In this document: positions 1 through 5,675 of the stretch, one piece after another | Position numbering within the stretch: position 1 is the first letter of the stretch | Layout of the letters: every line of letters begins with the position of its first letter | Assembly (NCBI GenBank): GCA_031281925.1 | Contig: JAITES010000266.1 | Coordinates: 1 to 9,529 of the forward strand | Source of the DNA: Treponema sp. | Lineage (GTDB): Bacteria > Spirochaetota > Spirochaetia > Treponematales > Breznakiellaceae | DNA length: 9,529 nt | Reading direction: 5' to 3' | Translations under genes and position numbers: made by a program | Notes under the pieces: generated by a model | What the model was told of the DNA's origin: nothing | Database searches by the model: none | Seen by the model: the letters and a program-made list of their open reading frames with translations, nothing else

Positions 1-1049
1 ATAAACAGGGTTGCTTCCATGGGCTTGTCCGCCAGTTTCTCCGCCCAAAACACATAGCCGTCCAGCCCCTTTCCGTGGGGATTGGTTCCGGCAAGGGCCA
101 GTAAATCCTGAATGAGGGACGGAAAGGGGACTTCCACCGTCCGGCATTCGTTGGTTTTGGTGGTCTTGAGGCCGTCCAGCCTGTTCCAGGAATGCCGTAC
201 ATAAAGGCAGTCCTTCCCTAAATCTTGTATCCGCAGGCCCTGTATCTCCCCGGCCCTCATACCGGTAACCATGGCTAGCATATTGGCAAGTCTCGCCCTT
301 TCATCCTTCCACTCAACCTTGAAAACCGCCGCCGCCAGTTCGGGGGTAAGTATCTGCCTCTCCCCCGCCTTGCCGGAAAACCAGGTGATGCCTTGGGTTA
401 TGTCCCGGTCTATCATTTCCTTGTTGAATGCCCATGACAGGGCGATAGTCCCCGCCTGAATGATGGTGTTTTTCCGTTTCGCCGACTGCGGAATTCGGAC
501 ACCTTTGGTTTCCGGGAGAGTCTCAAAATACTCGATGAAGGCTTCTATATCCTGCCGGGTGATTTCACCTAACAGTTTCCCCTGAAAATAGGGTATCCAG
601 TACCGTTTGACCGCCCCGGACTGTTCCCGGCAATACCGCCGGTGTATCCCGTGGTTCTTTCGGAGTTTCTCTTTGATGTAGGGGGAGTTTTCGTAATCCC
701 AGAAGTTGATAAGGTATTCGGCAAAGTCCCGGTCTTGTCTGGTTCCCGCCATAACCGCCGATTTCAGAAAGCCCCGGCGTTTCAGTTCATCGACGATAAA
801 CTGTACATCGTCAAAATCGGCTTCCTTCGCCAGATTCCGCACGGTGTACTGTTTAAGGTCGATTGTACTGTCTTTTTTGGGGACTCCCTGACGATACCAT
901 TCCCAGGCGGTCTTAATAGCCGCCGTCTCATCGGTCTGCCGGGTACTGATGAGAGGCATATACGCCCCGGTTTTCTCGTTCTTGAATGAGACCAGATACG
1001 AGGGCCTATCCGCCCTCTTGATGATGGAAAAAGGAAGAGGTTTTTTCAT
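1..1049 (-). CDS. Tyrosine recombinase / phage-type integrase (C-terminus beyond window)
   Basis: Reading the minus strand from the ATG at 1049 gives 349 open codons that run off the left edge. The N-terminal ~110 residues are not recognised in detail and would hold the arm-binding part. Residues ~115-215 look like the SAM-like core-binding domain (SGAVKRYWIPYFQGKLLGEI, then ITRQDIEAFIEYF). The catalytic domain begins near 233 (ILTPELAAAVF) and shows the first catalytic arginine at R265 in TGMRAGEIQGLRIQDL, followed by the beta-hairpin lysine region LKTTKTNECRTVEVPF (K295/K298, R303). The HxxR, H/W and nucleophilic tyrosine motifs would lie outside the window, so activity cannot be judged. 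A short AGGA lies 3 bases before the ATG and AAGGG further up, a modest ribosome site. The gene reads away from the 3' end of a tRNA gene about 195 bases upstream, which suggests it belongs to an element integrated at that tRNA. It could serve a prophage, an ICE or a genomic island; the window does not tell. Confidence 0.9.
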   Translation of the reverse strand, partial: MKKPLPFSIIKRADRPSYLVSFKNEKTGAYMPLISTRQTDETAAIKTAWEWYRQGVPKKDSTIDLKQYTVRNLAKEADFDDVQFIVDELKRRGFLKSAVMAGTRQDRDFAEYLINFWDYENSPYIKEKLRKNHGIHRRYCREQSGAVKRYWIPYFQGKLLGEITRQDIEAFIEYFETLPETKGVRIPQSAKRKNTIIQAGTIALSWAFNKEMIDRDITQGITWFSGKAGERQILTPELAAAVFKVEWKDERARLANMLAMVTGMRAGEIQGLRIQDLGKDCLYVRHSWNRLDGLKTTKTNECRTVEVPFPSLIQDLLALAGTNPHGKGLDGYVFWAEKLADKPMEATLF

Positions 1050-1156
1050 GTTCCTAACCCTTGCAGAACGGCATGGAAGGCGAATTACGGAATCCTGTCC
1101 GTATGTCGTCTTATATGTCATTCGTATTCGGCAATGGTTAAGAACGCCCTTTGGAA

Positions 1157-1169
1157 GGGGAAGCTCCCC
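1157..1169. repeat. Short inverted repeat upstream of integrase
   Basis: GGGGA and TCCCC flank a 3-base AGC centre. It lies in the gene-free spacer 1050-1244 between the integrase start and the tRNA. It could be part of an integrase or excisionase binding region, or chance. Confidence 0.3.
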
Positions 1170-1177
1170 ACAAAGGC

Positions 1178-1192
1178 TGGTACAACGTACCA
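1178..1192. repeat. Inverted repeat TGGTAC-AAC-GTACCA
   Basis: This is a perfect 6-bp inverted repeat around a 3-base centre, between the tRNA 3' end and the integrase gene. Such symmetric sites are typical of recombinase core or regulator binding in the attachment region, but no second copy is visible in the window to test this. Confidence 0.35.
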
Positions 1193-1218
1193 CTCCTTGT
1201 GTTTAGATAGACCAATAT

Positions 1219-1234
1219 ACCCCACCGATGGGGT
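1219..1234 (-). terminator. Weak hairpin downstream of tRNA-fMet
   Basis: Eleven bases beyond the tRNA 3' end (reading the minus strand) ACCCCA and TGGGGT form a perfect 6-bp stem around a TCGG tetraloop. It is followed by ATATTGG rather than a proper T-run. It is well placed to stop or trim the tRNA transcript, but it is a poor intrinsic terminator by the usual rule and could instead be a processing or attachment-site structure. Confidence 0.4.
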
Positions 1235-1244
1235 GTCTCATATT

Positions 1245-1317
<73 letters not shown>

Positions 1318-1328
1318 TTGTAATTGTT

Positions 1329-1358
1329 AATATACTATATTTCGTCTAGAAAAGTCAA
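1329..1358 (-). promoter_or_regulatory. Sigma70-type promoter of tRNA-fMet
   Basis: On the minus strand TTGACT (1353-1358) is followed after 18 bases by TATATT (1329-1334), each matching the consensus at five of six positions. Transcription would start near 1322, about five bases before the mature tRNA 5' end at 1317. The promoter overlaps the last codons and stop of the transposase remnant, so the junction between remnant and native tRNA DNA probably lies near 1360-1375. Confidence 0.65.
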
Positions 1359-1664
1359 GTGGTGGGTGGGCGCATTACCTCCGTCCACTACCCGGTAGTC
1401 CTCTAAGACTCCCTGTTCATCGGCGAGGCGCAGCCCCTCTTCGAATACCCCGGCCAGGGCGTCCGAGTCTATGTCGTCGACGATATTCTTGATTTGCTCT
1501 GTACAGGGTATCTTAGTTACCCCGAACAGGGTTTCCGGATTACTCCCTTTTGTCTTTCGGGGCGCTTTTGAGCGCGTCAGATAAGGGTCTTTAGTATGGG
1601 AACAGAAGAAGATATACGAGAAGTGGTACGATATTACGGAATAGTCCGTCGAATGGGTATTTTG
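1335..1664 (-). pseudogene. Decayed transposase fragment between glmS and tRNA-fMet
   Basis: The minus strand holds an open stretch ending at TAG (1335-1337). Its protein contains SHTKDPYLTRSKAPRKTKGS, then NPETLFGVTKIPCTEQIKNI and further on GVLEDYRVVDGG. The run of LFGxxxIPxxxQI, then LxxxFxxGLxLADE, then LEDYRVxDG matches the N-terminal part of a DDE (IS4-like) transposase family whose members continue with a LDG catalytic segment. Here that continuation is missing: after VVDGGN the sequence turns into the tRNA promoter region and stops. There is no start codon with a ribosome site. Just upstream another frame (about 1608-1665) encodes KYPFDGLFRNIV, possibly the frameshifted N-terminal part. 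No terminal inverted repeats or target duplication are evident. The 5' border is uncertain. The family call rests on remembered motif similarity, not a search. Confidence 0.5.
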
Positions 1665-1676
1665 CCGCGCCGCTTC

Positions 1677-3515
1677 TCATTCTACCGTCACGCTCTTTGC
1701 CAGATTCCTTGGCTTGTCCGGGTCAAGGCCCCGGAGAACCGAACAGTAATAGGCAAAGAGCTGGGCCGGTATCACCGACAGAATCGGTGAAAAGCCGTCT
1801 TCCGTTTTGGGAATACGGAATACCTCGTCGGCGATTCTGTCAAAGCGTTTGCAGTCTTCCCAGGTGATCACCGCCACAGCCGCTCCCCTGGCCTTTACCT
1901 GGGTGATGCTGGACTCCATCTTGTCAAAAAGGCTGCTCTGGGTGCAGAGCGCCACTATCAGGGTGGAGGTATCCACCAGCGCAATGGGGCCGTGTTTGAT
2001 TTCACCTGCGGCAAATGCCTCCGAGTGGGCGTAGCTTATCTCCTTGAGTTTCAGTGCGCTTTCAAGGCATGCGGCATAATCGAAGAGCCGTCCCATGAAG
2101 AAGACTTTGTTTTTGTTGAACTGCAGGGACGCAAAACGCTGGATATTTGTCTTGCCGGAGAGGATCGTTTCGGCCTGGGCGGGAATGGCTTCAAGGGCTT
2201 CAATGTACTTTGCCATGTCCGCTTTCTGTATGCGGCCCCGCAGCACGCCGAATTTCAGGGCGATAAGATACAGGCATGCAAGCTGGGTGGTAAAGGCTTT
2301 GGTGCTGGCAACGGCTATCTCGGGCCCTGCCCAGGTATACATGACAAGATCGGCTTCCCTGGCCAGGGTGGAACCCACCACATTGGTAATGGCAATGATT
2401 CTGGCGCCTCCCTGTTTTGCCAGGCGCATGGCCGCCAGGGTATCCGCCGTTTCACCGGACTGACTTATGACAATAAATATGTCCTTTGGATCAAACACAG
2501 GATTCCTGTAACGGAATTCACTGGCGGTATCCACATCAACCGGAATGCCCGCATAGTGCTCGAAGGCATATTTACCGATGACTCCGGCATGCCACGCGGT
2601 ACCGCAGGCGGTAATCACCACCCGTCCTGAGTTTTCTCTCGTCCATGACTCGTTAAAGCCGATCTCCTCCAGATTTATGGAAGCGCCGTCCGTATTCGTC
2701 CTGATCCTTGCCCGCAGCGTATCTGTCAGCGCCCTGGGCTGTTCGTGGATCTCCTTGAGCATGAAGTGTTCAAAGCCGCCTTTCTCCGCGGCCGCGGCAT
2801 CCCACTGGATTAGGGACACTTCCTTTTCAATCGCCTGCCCCTCGCCGTTATATACTTCAGCATGATCCCTGTACAGTACCGCAATTTCACCGTCTTCAAG
2901 GTAGTAAACTTCCCGGGTGTACTCAAGGAGAGCGGGAACGTCGCTGGCGATAAGGTTTTCTCCCTTTCCCAGGCCCACCACGAGGGGACTTTCCCTGCGT
3001 ACCGCAATGATTCTGTCGCTTTCTCCCGCGGCAATGATCCCCAGGGCATAGGAACCCTCAAGGCGTTTTACCGCCTCCCGGACAGCGGAAAGAATGTCAT
3101 CCTTATAATAGAAGTTGATCAGGTTTGCAACCACTTCCGTGTCGGTTTCACTTTTGAAGATGAGGCCCTTTGAAATAAGCCATTCCTTGAGCCTGCCGTA
3201 GTTTTCGATGATGCCGTTGTGGACTACCGCTACCCGGCCTTCCGCATCCGTCTGGGGATGGGAGTTGATGTCCGAAGGTTCTCCGTGAGTGGCCCAGCGG
3301 GTATGGCCTATTCCCACCATACCCGGCAGTTTTTCCGCTGAAATTTTTTCTTCAAGTTCCCTGATCCGGCCCTTGCTCTTGTGCACGGTAAGGCCCGCAG
3401 GCCCGAAAAGCGCAATGCCCGCCGAATCGTAACCCCGGTATTCCAGCCGTTTGAGACCGTTGAGGAGAACCGGCAGAGCCTCTTTCCCGCCGATATAGCC
3501 GACAATGCCGCACAT
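1677..3515 (-). CDS. glmS: Glutamine--fructose-6-phosphate aminotransferase (isomerizing)
   Basis: This cytoplasmic enzyme makes glucosamine-6-phosphate from fructose-6-phosphate and glutamine, the entry step to UDP-GlcNAc, peptidoglycan and other amino sugars. The 612-residue length is normal. Residues 2-~225 are the class II glutaminase: MCGIVGYIG with Cys2 as the N-terminal nucleophile once Met is removed, HTRWATHGEPSDINSHPQTD (71-90) and HNGIIENY (99-106). Two SIS sugar-phosphate domains follow, ~295-425 (TACGTAWHAG; SQSGETADTLAAMR at 351-364) and ~465-605 (EISYAHSEAFAAGEIKHGP at 492-510, carrying the catalytic Glu504). The C-terminal tail DPDKPRNLAKSVTVE is the family signature with the conserved lysine at 607. 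The ATG shares its A with the TAA stop of the upstream cupin gene and no good Shine-Dalgarno precedes it, so translation is probably coupled. No glmS ribozyme is expected, since the cupin coding sequence directly abuts the start, and no clear intrinsic terminator follows the stop. Confidence 0.98.
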   Translation of the reverse strand: MCGIVGYIGGKEALPVLLNGLKRLEYRGYDSAGIALFGPAGLTVHKSKGRIRELEEKISAEKLPGMVGIGHTRWATHGEPSDINSHPQTDAEGRVAVVHNGIIENYGRLKEWLISKGLIFKSETDTEVVANLINFYYKDDILSAVREAVKRLEGSYALGIIAAGESDRIIAVRRESPLVVGLGKGENLIASDVPALLEYTREVYYLEDGEIAVLYRDHAEVYNGEGQAIEKEVSLIQWDAAAAEKGGFEHFMLKEIHEQPRALTDTLRARIRTNTDGASINLEEIGFNESWTRENSGRVVITACGTAWHAGVIGKYAFEHYAGIPVDVDTASEFRYRNPVFDPKDIFIVISQSGETADTLAAMRLAKQGGARIIAITNVVGSTLAREADLVMYTWAGPEIAVASTKAFTTQLACLYLIALKFGVLRGRIQKADMAKYIEALEAIPAQAETILSGKTNIQRFASLQFNKNKVFFMGRLFDYAACLESALKLKEISYAHSEAFAAGEIKHGPIALVDTSTLIVALCTQSSLFDKMESSITQVKARGAAVAVITWEDCKRFDRIADEVFRIPKTEDGFSPILSVIPAQLFAYYCSVLRGLDPDKPRNLAKSVTVE

Positions 3516-3859
3516 TAATACGTTACGATCACCGCATGAAACACCAGCGGTTCTTCCCCGGTGTTTTTGATACTGTGAGAGGCGCCGTTCCCGGTGATGA
3601 TGGCATCTCCTGGGGACACAGGCCTCTCTGTGCCGTTATCGTTCACCGTTCCCTTTCCCGAAAGGATCAGGAAATACTCAGTCTCACTGTTATGCTGATG
3701 ATAGCCGATAGAAGCGCCGGGCGGCAGGCTAATTTCGGAAAGCATGCGGATGTTTTTCTCATTTTCGCAGTCCACAAGGTGGGTAAAAGAAGCAATTCCC
3801 TCCCCGCCCCTCATTTTTTCCTTCTGTTCCCTTTTCATGTCCTCTCTGGCGATAACCAT
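3515..3859 (-). CDS. Small single-domain cupin protein
   Basis: This is a 114-residue protein with one cupin beta-barrel. Motif 1 is seen as GASIGYHQHNSETEYFLILSG and motif 2 as SPGDAIITGNGASH. They supply the usual metal-binding set: the two histidines of HQH, the glutamate of ETEY and the histidine of GASH. Family members bind a divalent metal and act as sugar isomerases, dioxygenases or small-molecule sensors; the substrate cannot be told from sequence. A longer reading frame opens 17 codons upstream, but the ATG at 3859 is chosen because AGGAGG lies six bases before it and the extra residues would come from the AT-rich palindromic leader. The stop overlaps the glmS start (TAATG), so both genes sit on one mRNA. 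This hints at a role beside amino-sugar synthesis, which is inference only. Confidence 0.88.
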   Translation of the reverse strand: MVIAREDMKREQKEKMRGGEGIASFTHLVDCENEKNIRMLSEISLPPGASIGYHQHNSETEYFLILSGKGTVNDNGTERPVSPGDAIITGNGASHSIKNTGEEPLVFHAVIVTY

Positions 3860-3864
3860 GGAAG

Positions 3865-3870
3865 CCTCCT
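3865..3870 (-). promoter_or_regulatory. Ribosome binding site of the cupin-glmS operon
   Basis: A full AGGAGG lies 5 bases (3860-3864) from the ATG at 3859, on the minus strand. It fixes the cupin start at 3859 rather than at the more upstream in-frame ATG. The 12-bp palindrome TTCAAATTTGAA (3870-3881) overlaps it by one base, so a protein bound there as DNA or a folded leader could affect expression. Confidence 0.8.
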
Positions 3871-3895
3871 TCAAATTTGAAAAAATTTTGAAAAT
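3870..3895. repeat. Two AT-rich palindromes before the cupin ribosome site
   Basis: TTCAAATTTGAA (3870-3881) is a perfect 12-bp palindrome, and ATTTTGAAAAT (3885-3895) is symmetric around its central G. Both reuse the TTTGAA/TTCAAA half-site that also forms the core of the larger palindrome at 3900-3930. Together they make a cluster of symmetric elements that could be operator sites. Confidence 0.45.
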
Positions 3896-3899
3896 CGGG

Positions 3900-3930
3900 G
3901 CCGGTTTCAAAACTCAGTTTTGAAACCGGC
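3900..3930. repeat. Perfect palindrome with 15-bp arms in the divergent intergenic region
   Basis: The left arm GCCGGTTTCAAAACT (3900-3914) is the exact reverse complement of the right arm (3916-3930), with a single C at the centre. It sits between the divergent cupin-glmS operon and the FliL-like gene. It does not lie downstream of any gene, and neither side is followed by a real T-run (TCTATTCTCC on one side, CCCGATTTTC on the other), so it is not an ordinary terminator. Reasonable readings are a dimeric regulator operator, a leader hairpin, or one copy of a dispersed palindromic repeat. Confidence 0.85.
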
Positions 3931-3948
3931 TCTATTCTCCATTCTATT
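3920..3948 (+). promoter_or_regulatory. Possible promoter of the FliL-like gene
   Basis: TTGAAA (3920-3925), inside the right arm of the palindrome, is followed after 17 bases by TCTATT (3943-3948). The -35 is close to consensus and the -10 is weak. If correct, the palindrome would cover the -35 and a bound regulator would block it. Confidence 0.3.
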
Positions 3949-3979
3949 AAAAAATTAGAAAACGGAGTAGTATGGAAAC

Positions 3980-4579
3980 ATGAATGGATTGGAAAACCGC
4001 TCCTTTAGACCTGCAAAACCGTATCTTTCAGGCTCTTTCCCGCGGAAGGAAGCGCCGGCCTGGACAGGGCCCGCGTTCATTATTCTTGCGATTCTTGCCG
4101 GATGCATGGCCTTGCTGCTCTGCGTGGGTACCGTTTACGGACTCCTCAGGAACCCCCAATCGGGCCCCCTGTTCAGTCTTGGCGCCCCCGAAGCCGTCAT
4201 GCCCGCTCAGGAAAGCGCTGCCCGCGACAGGACACCTTCCGAAGCCTGGGGCATGGATGCGGAAGGCCGCTATCTGGACGGAGTTTTTACGGGAATCGGA
4301 CGCCTGCGCATAAGCCTGGAGCCCGAGCCTGCCGCGGCGGTACTTTCGGTGGTGTTCCCCTATCCCGCGGAAGACAGGGCTTTTTCCGAAGAACTGGCCG
4401 CCCGGCTGCCGGAACTCAGGCAGATTACCGGCGACTATTTCAAAGGTTTTTCGGCGGATGAACTCCGCAGGGCCGATGAAGCTTCCCTGAAAACCGGAAT
4501 TCTCGCCCGCTACAACCAGCTTCTCAGACTGGGAAAAATCGAGGCGATCTACTTCAACGACTTTGTTATACTCGATTGA
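3980..4579 (+). CDS. Single-pass membrane protein with FliL-like C-terminal domain
   Basis: The 199-residue protein has a basic hydrophilic N-terminus (1-30), one transmembrane helix (~31-54, PAFIILAILAGCMALLLCVG), a Pro/Ala-rich linker and an extracytoplasmic domain from ~100. The C-terminal ~90 residues follow the FliL pattern: a beta strand (GRLRISLEPEP), a second strand (VLSVVFPYP), helices with LPELRQITGDYFKGFSADEL, a lone helix ending in RYNQLLRLGKIEAI, and the closing YFNDFVILD, which mirrors the VxxVYFTDFVVQ-like end of FliL. FliL proteins sit at the flagellar motor around the stator; here no other flagellar gene is nearby, so this may be a paralogue with a different partner. The start at 3980 is supported by GGAG at 3964-3967, though the spacing is long. 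A three-codon reading frame (ATG at 3972, stop overlapping this start as ATGA) lies between them and may be chance. Gene divergent from cupin-glmS. Confidence 0.7.
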   Translation: MNGLENRSFRPAKPYLSGSFPRKEAPAWTGPAFIILAILAGCMALLLCVGTVYGLLRNPQSGPLFSLGAPEAVMPAQESAARDRTPSEAWGMDAEGRYLDGVFTGIGRLRISLEPEPAAAVLSVVFPYPAEDRAFSEELAARLPELRQITGDYFKGFSADELRRADEASLKTGILARYNQLLRLGKIEAIYFNDFVILD

Positions 4580-4673
4580 GCTTTACGGCAGAGATGGATC
4601 TGTCCGAACAAGTTTTCAAACTTTTCGAGAAGCTCTATTCATGAAACCATTTACCCCAAACAGTGTCTAAACA

Positions 4674-4702
4674 TAGACGCAAGCCGGGAAAGCGGTTATA
4701 GT
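4674..4702 (+). promoter_or_regulatory. Sigma70-type promoter of the sigma-factor module
   Basis: TAGACG (4674-4679) and TATAGT (4697-4702) are spaced by 17 bases. Transcription would begin near 4709, about 30 bases before the first ATG. An autoregulated ECF promoter may exist as well, but none is recognisable. The rest of the 161-base gap (4580-4740) holds only an AT-rich inverted repeat (AAGTTT-TC-AAACTT, 4610-4623) that is too weak to call a terminator for the gene before it. Confidence 0.5.
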
Positions 4703-4728
4703 AAAGTAAAAGGGTAAACTTTTTTACT

Positions 4729-4734
4729 GAGGAG
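4729..4734 (+). promoter_or_regulatory. Ribosome binding site of the three-helix membrane protein
   Basis: GAGGAG lies six bases before the ATG at 4741, a strong and well-spaced site that fixes this start. Confidence 0.75.
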
Positions 4735-4740
4735 CCGCTT

Positions 4741-5103
4741 ATGGGGAACATATCTTCCAATGCTGCCCAGGTAGTCATCGCAATCATACCCCTGGTGGGA
4801 CTCGTGATGAGCGCCCTGGTTGTTTTTTTCTACATTTTGTGGAGCCACCGGCGGAAAACCCTGCTTATCAAGGCAGGACACTATACCCGGCCGGATTTTG
4901 ACATCCTTGTCTTCAGCCTGCTTGCCGGCTTGCTACTTACCAGCGTGGGACTTGCCCTGACTATTTTTTTGATCATCGTTGCGGGCGCCTCCTACGGGCT
5001 TCTCGGCGGGCTCATCCCCCTTTCCATGGGGGCGGGTCTCCTGGTGTTTTATGGAATCAGGAGTTATTCCACCAGGGCTCACCCGGGTAACGGAGCCTCA
5101 TGA
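4741..5103 (+). CDS. Small three-helix membrane protein, first gene of sigma module
   Basis: This 120-residue protein is not recognised with certainty. It has three hydrophobic segments, ~10-34, ~55-78 and ~84-106. Between the first two is a basic cytoplasmic-type loop (WSHRRKTLLIKAGHYTRP, 34-51), and the tail is short and polar. The pattern of helix, HRRK...LI(E/K)xG, then two further helices resembles small membrane proteins often found in front of RpoE-like sigma factors (the DUF6249 type), but this is a resemblance from memory. The stop codon overlaps the sigma factor start as ATGA, so the two are co-transcribed and probably translationally coupled. The neighbourhood suggests a membrane role in sensing or in controlling the sigma factor. 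Confidence 0.8.
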   Translation: MGNISSNAAQVVIAIIPLVGLVMSALVVFFYILWSHRRKTLLIKAGHYTRPDFDILVFSLLAGLLLTSVGLALTIFLIIVAGASYGLLGGLIPLSMGAGLLVFYGIRSYSTRAHPGNGAS

Positions 5104-5657
5104 CACAGGGAGACGATGCGGATGAGCAGCTCCTCGTCGGCAGGATTGTCTCGGGGCAGAAAGAGCTTTTCGGTTACCTTGTCAGCCGCCATGAACAGGC
5201 TGTTTTCAGTATGGGGATGGGCTTTTTCCGCAACAGGGATGATGCATCAGATTTTACCCAGGATGTGTTCCTCAAAGTGTACCGGAACCTCCACCGCTTT
5301 GAAGGGCGCTCACGTTTTTCAACCTGGTTATACAAAATTGCCTACAACACGGCGGTCAACGGGATTAACCGCCGCAAAGAGTACCTGAGCCTGGCCGAAG
5401 AGGAGCGTGAAGCACAGGGTGAAACGCCGGAATCGGCGCTTATCCGCAAGGCCGCCCGGGAATCGGTGCTGGAAGCCCTGAAAGATCTGCCGGAACGCTA
5501 CCGGATCTGTGTGGATCTCTTCTTTTTTTATGATCGTTCCTATCAGGAGATTGAAGGGATCACCGGTTTTCCGGTGAATACGATCAAATCCCATGTGTTC
5601 AGGGCGAAGAAGCTGCTTCGGGAAAAATTGAAGGAAATCGGGAATTCGGGAATATAG
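5100..5657 (+). CDS. ECF-type RNA polymerase sigma factor
   Basis: The 185-residue protein has only sigma regions 2 and 4, as in extracytoplasmic-function sigma factors. Region 2 spans ~20-92: FGYLVSRHEQAVFSMGMGFF, then the 2.2 core DASDFTQDVFLKVYRNLHRF, and 2.3/2.4 with RFSTWLYKIAYNTAVNGINR. A charged linker (95-118) leads to region 4 (~120-176): ALKDLPERYRICVDLFFFYD, then the helix-turn-helix SYQEIEGITGFPVNTIKSHV and FRAKKLLREKL. It redirects RNA polymerase to a stress or envelope regulon, whose targets cannot be read here. GGAG precedes the ATG by a few bases and the start overlaps the previous stop. A zinc-motif membrane protein follows after 18 bases and is its likely anti-sigma factor. 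Confidence 0.95.
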   Translation: MTQGDDADEQLLVGRIVSGQKELFGYLVSRHEQAVFSMGMGFFRNRDDASDFTQDVFLKVYRNLHRFEGRSRFSTWLYKIAYNTAVNGINRRKEYLSLAEEEREAQGETPESALIRKAARESVLEALKDLPERYRICVDLFFFYDRSYQEIEGITGFPVNTIKSHVFRAKKLLREKLKEIGNSGI

Positions 5658-5675
5658 AGGGAAAAGGGTGAGAAT

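Noticed and set aside
642..1206. Overlapping plus-strand reading frames at 642-989 and 949-1206
   Set aside because: They lie antisense to, or just upstream of, the integrase, which shows real family motifs on the minus strand. The plus-strand proteins have no recognisable pattern and no ribosome sites.
1636..1649. Inverted repeat ACGGA-CTAT-TCCGT downstream of glmS as terminator
   Set aside because: The stem is only 5 bp and is followed by AATATCG with no T-run, so it does not meet intrinsic terminator criteria.
1992..2630. Long plus-strand frame of 212 codons inside glmS
   Set aside because: It is a shadow of glmS, caused by codon bias on the opposite strand; glmS is a full-length, well-conserved enzyme.
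3515..3600. glmS ribozyme upstream of glmS
   Set aside because: The sequence directly before glmS is cupin coding sequence to the last base, and no ribozyme-like core was seen; the element is mainly known from Firmicutes and relatives.
4091..4105. Possible lipobox LAGC at residues 38-41 of the FliL-like protein
   Set aside because: The cysteine is followed by a further strongly hydrophobic run, and the segment reads as one continuous membrane helix after a 30-residue N-terminus. Lipoprotein processing is therefore unlikely.
4641..4670. Nine-codon reading frame starting ATGAAACCATTT in the gap before the sigma module
   Set aside because: It has no ribosome site and lies upstream of the predicted transcription start.
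4705..4728. Stem AGTAAAA / TTTTACT in the leader of the three-helix gene
   Set aside because: The predicted transcription start near 4709 falls inside the left arm, so the hairpin would not form in the mRNA; AT-only pairing could be chance.
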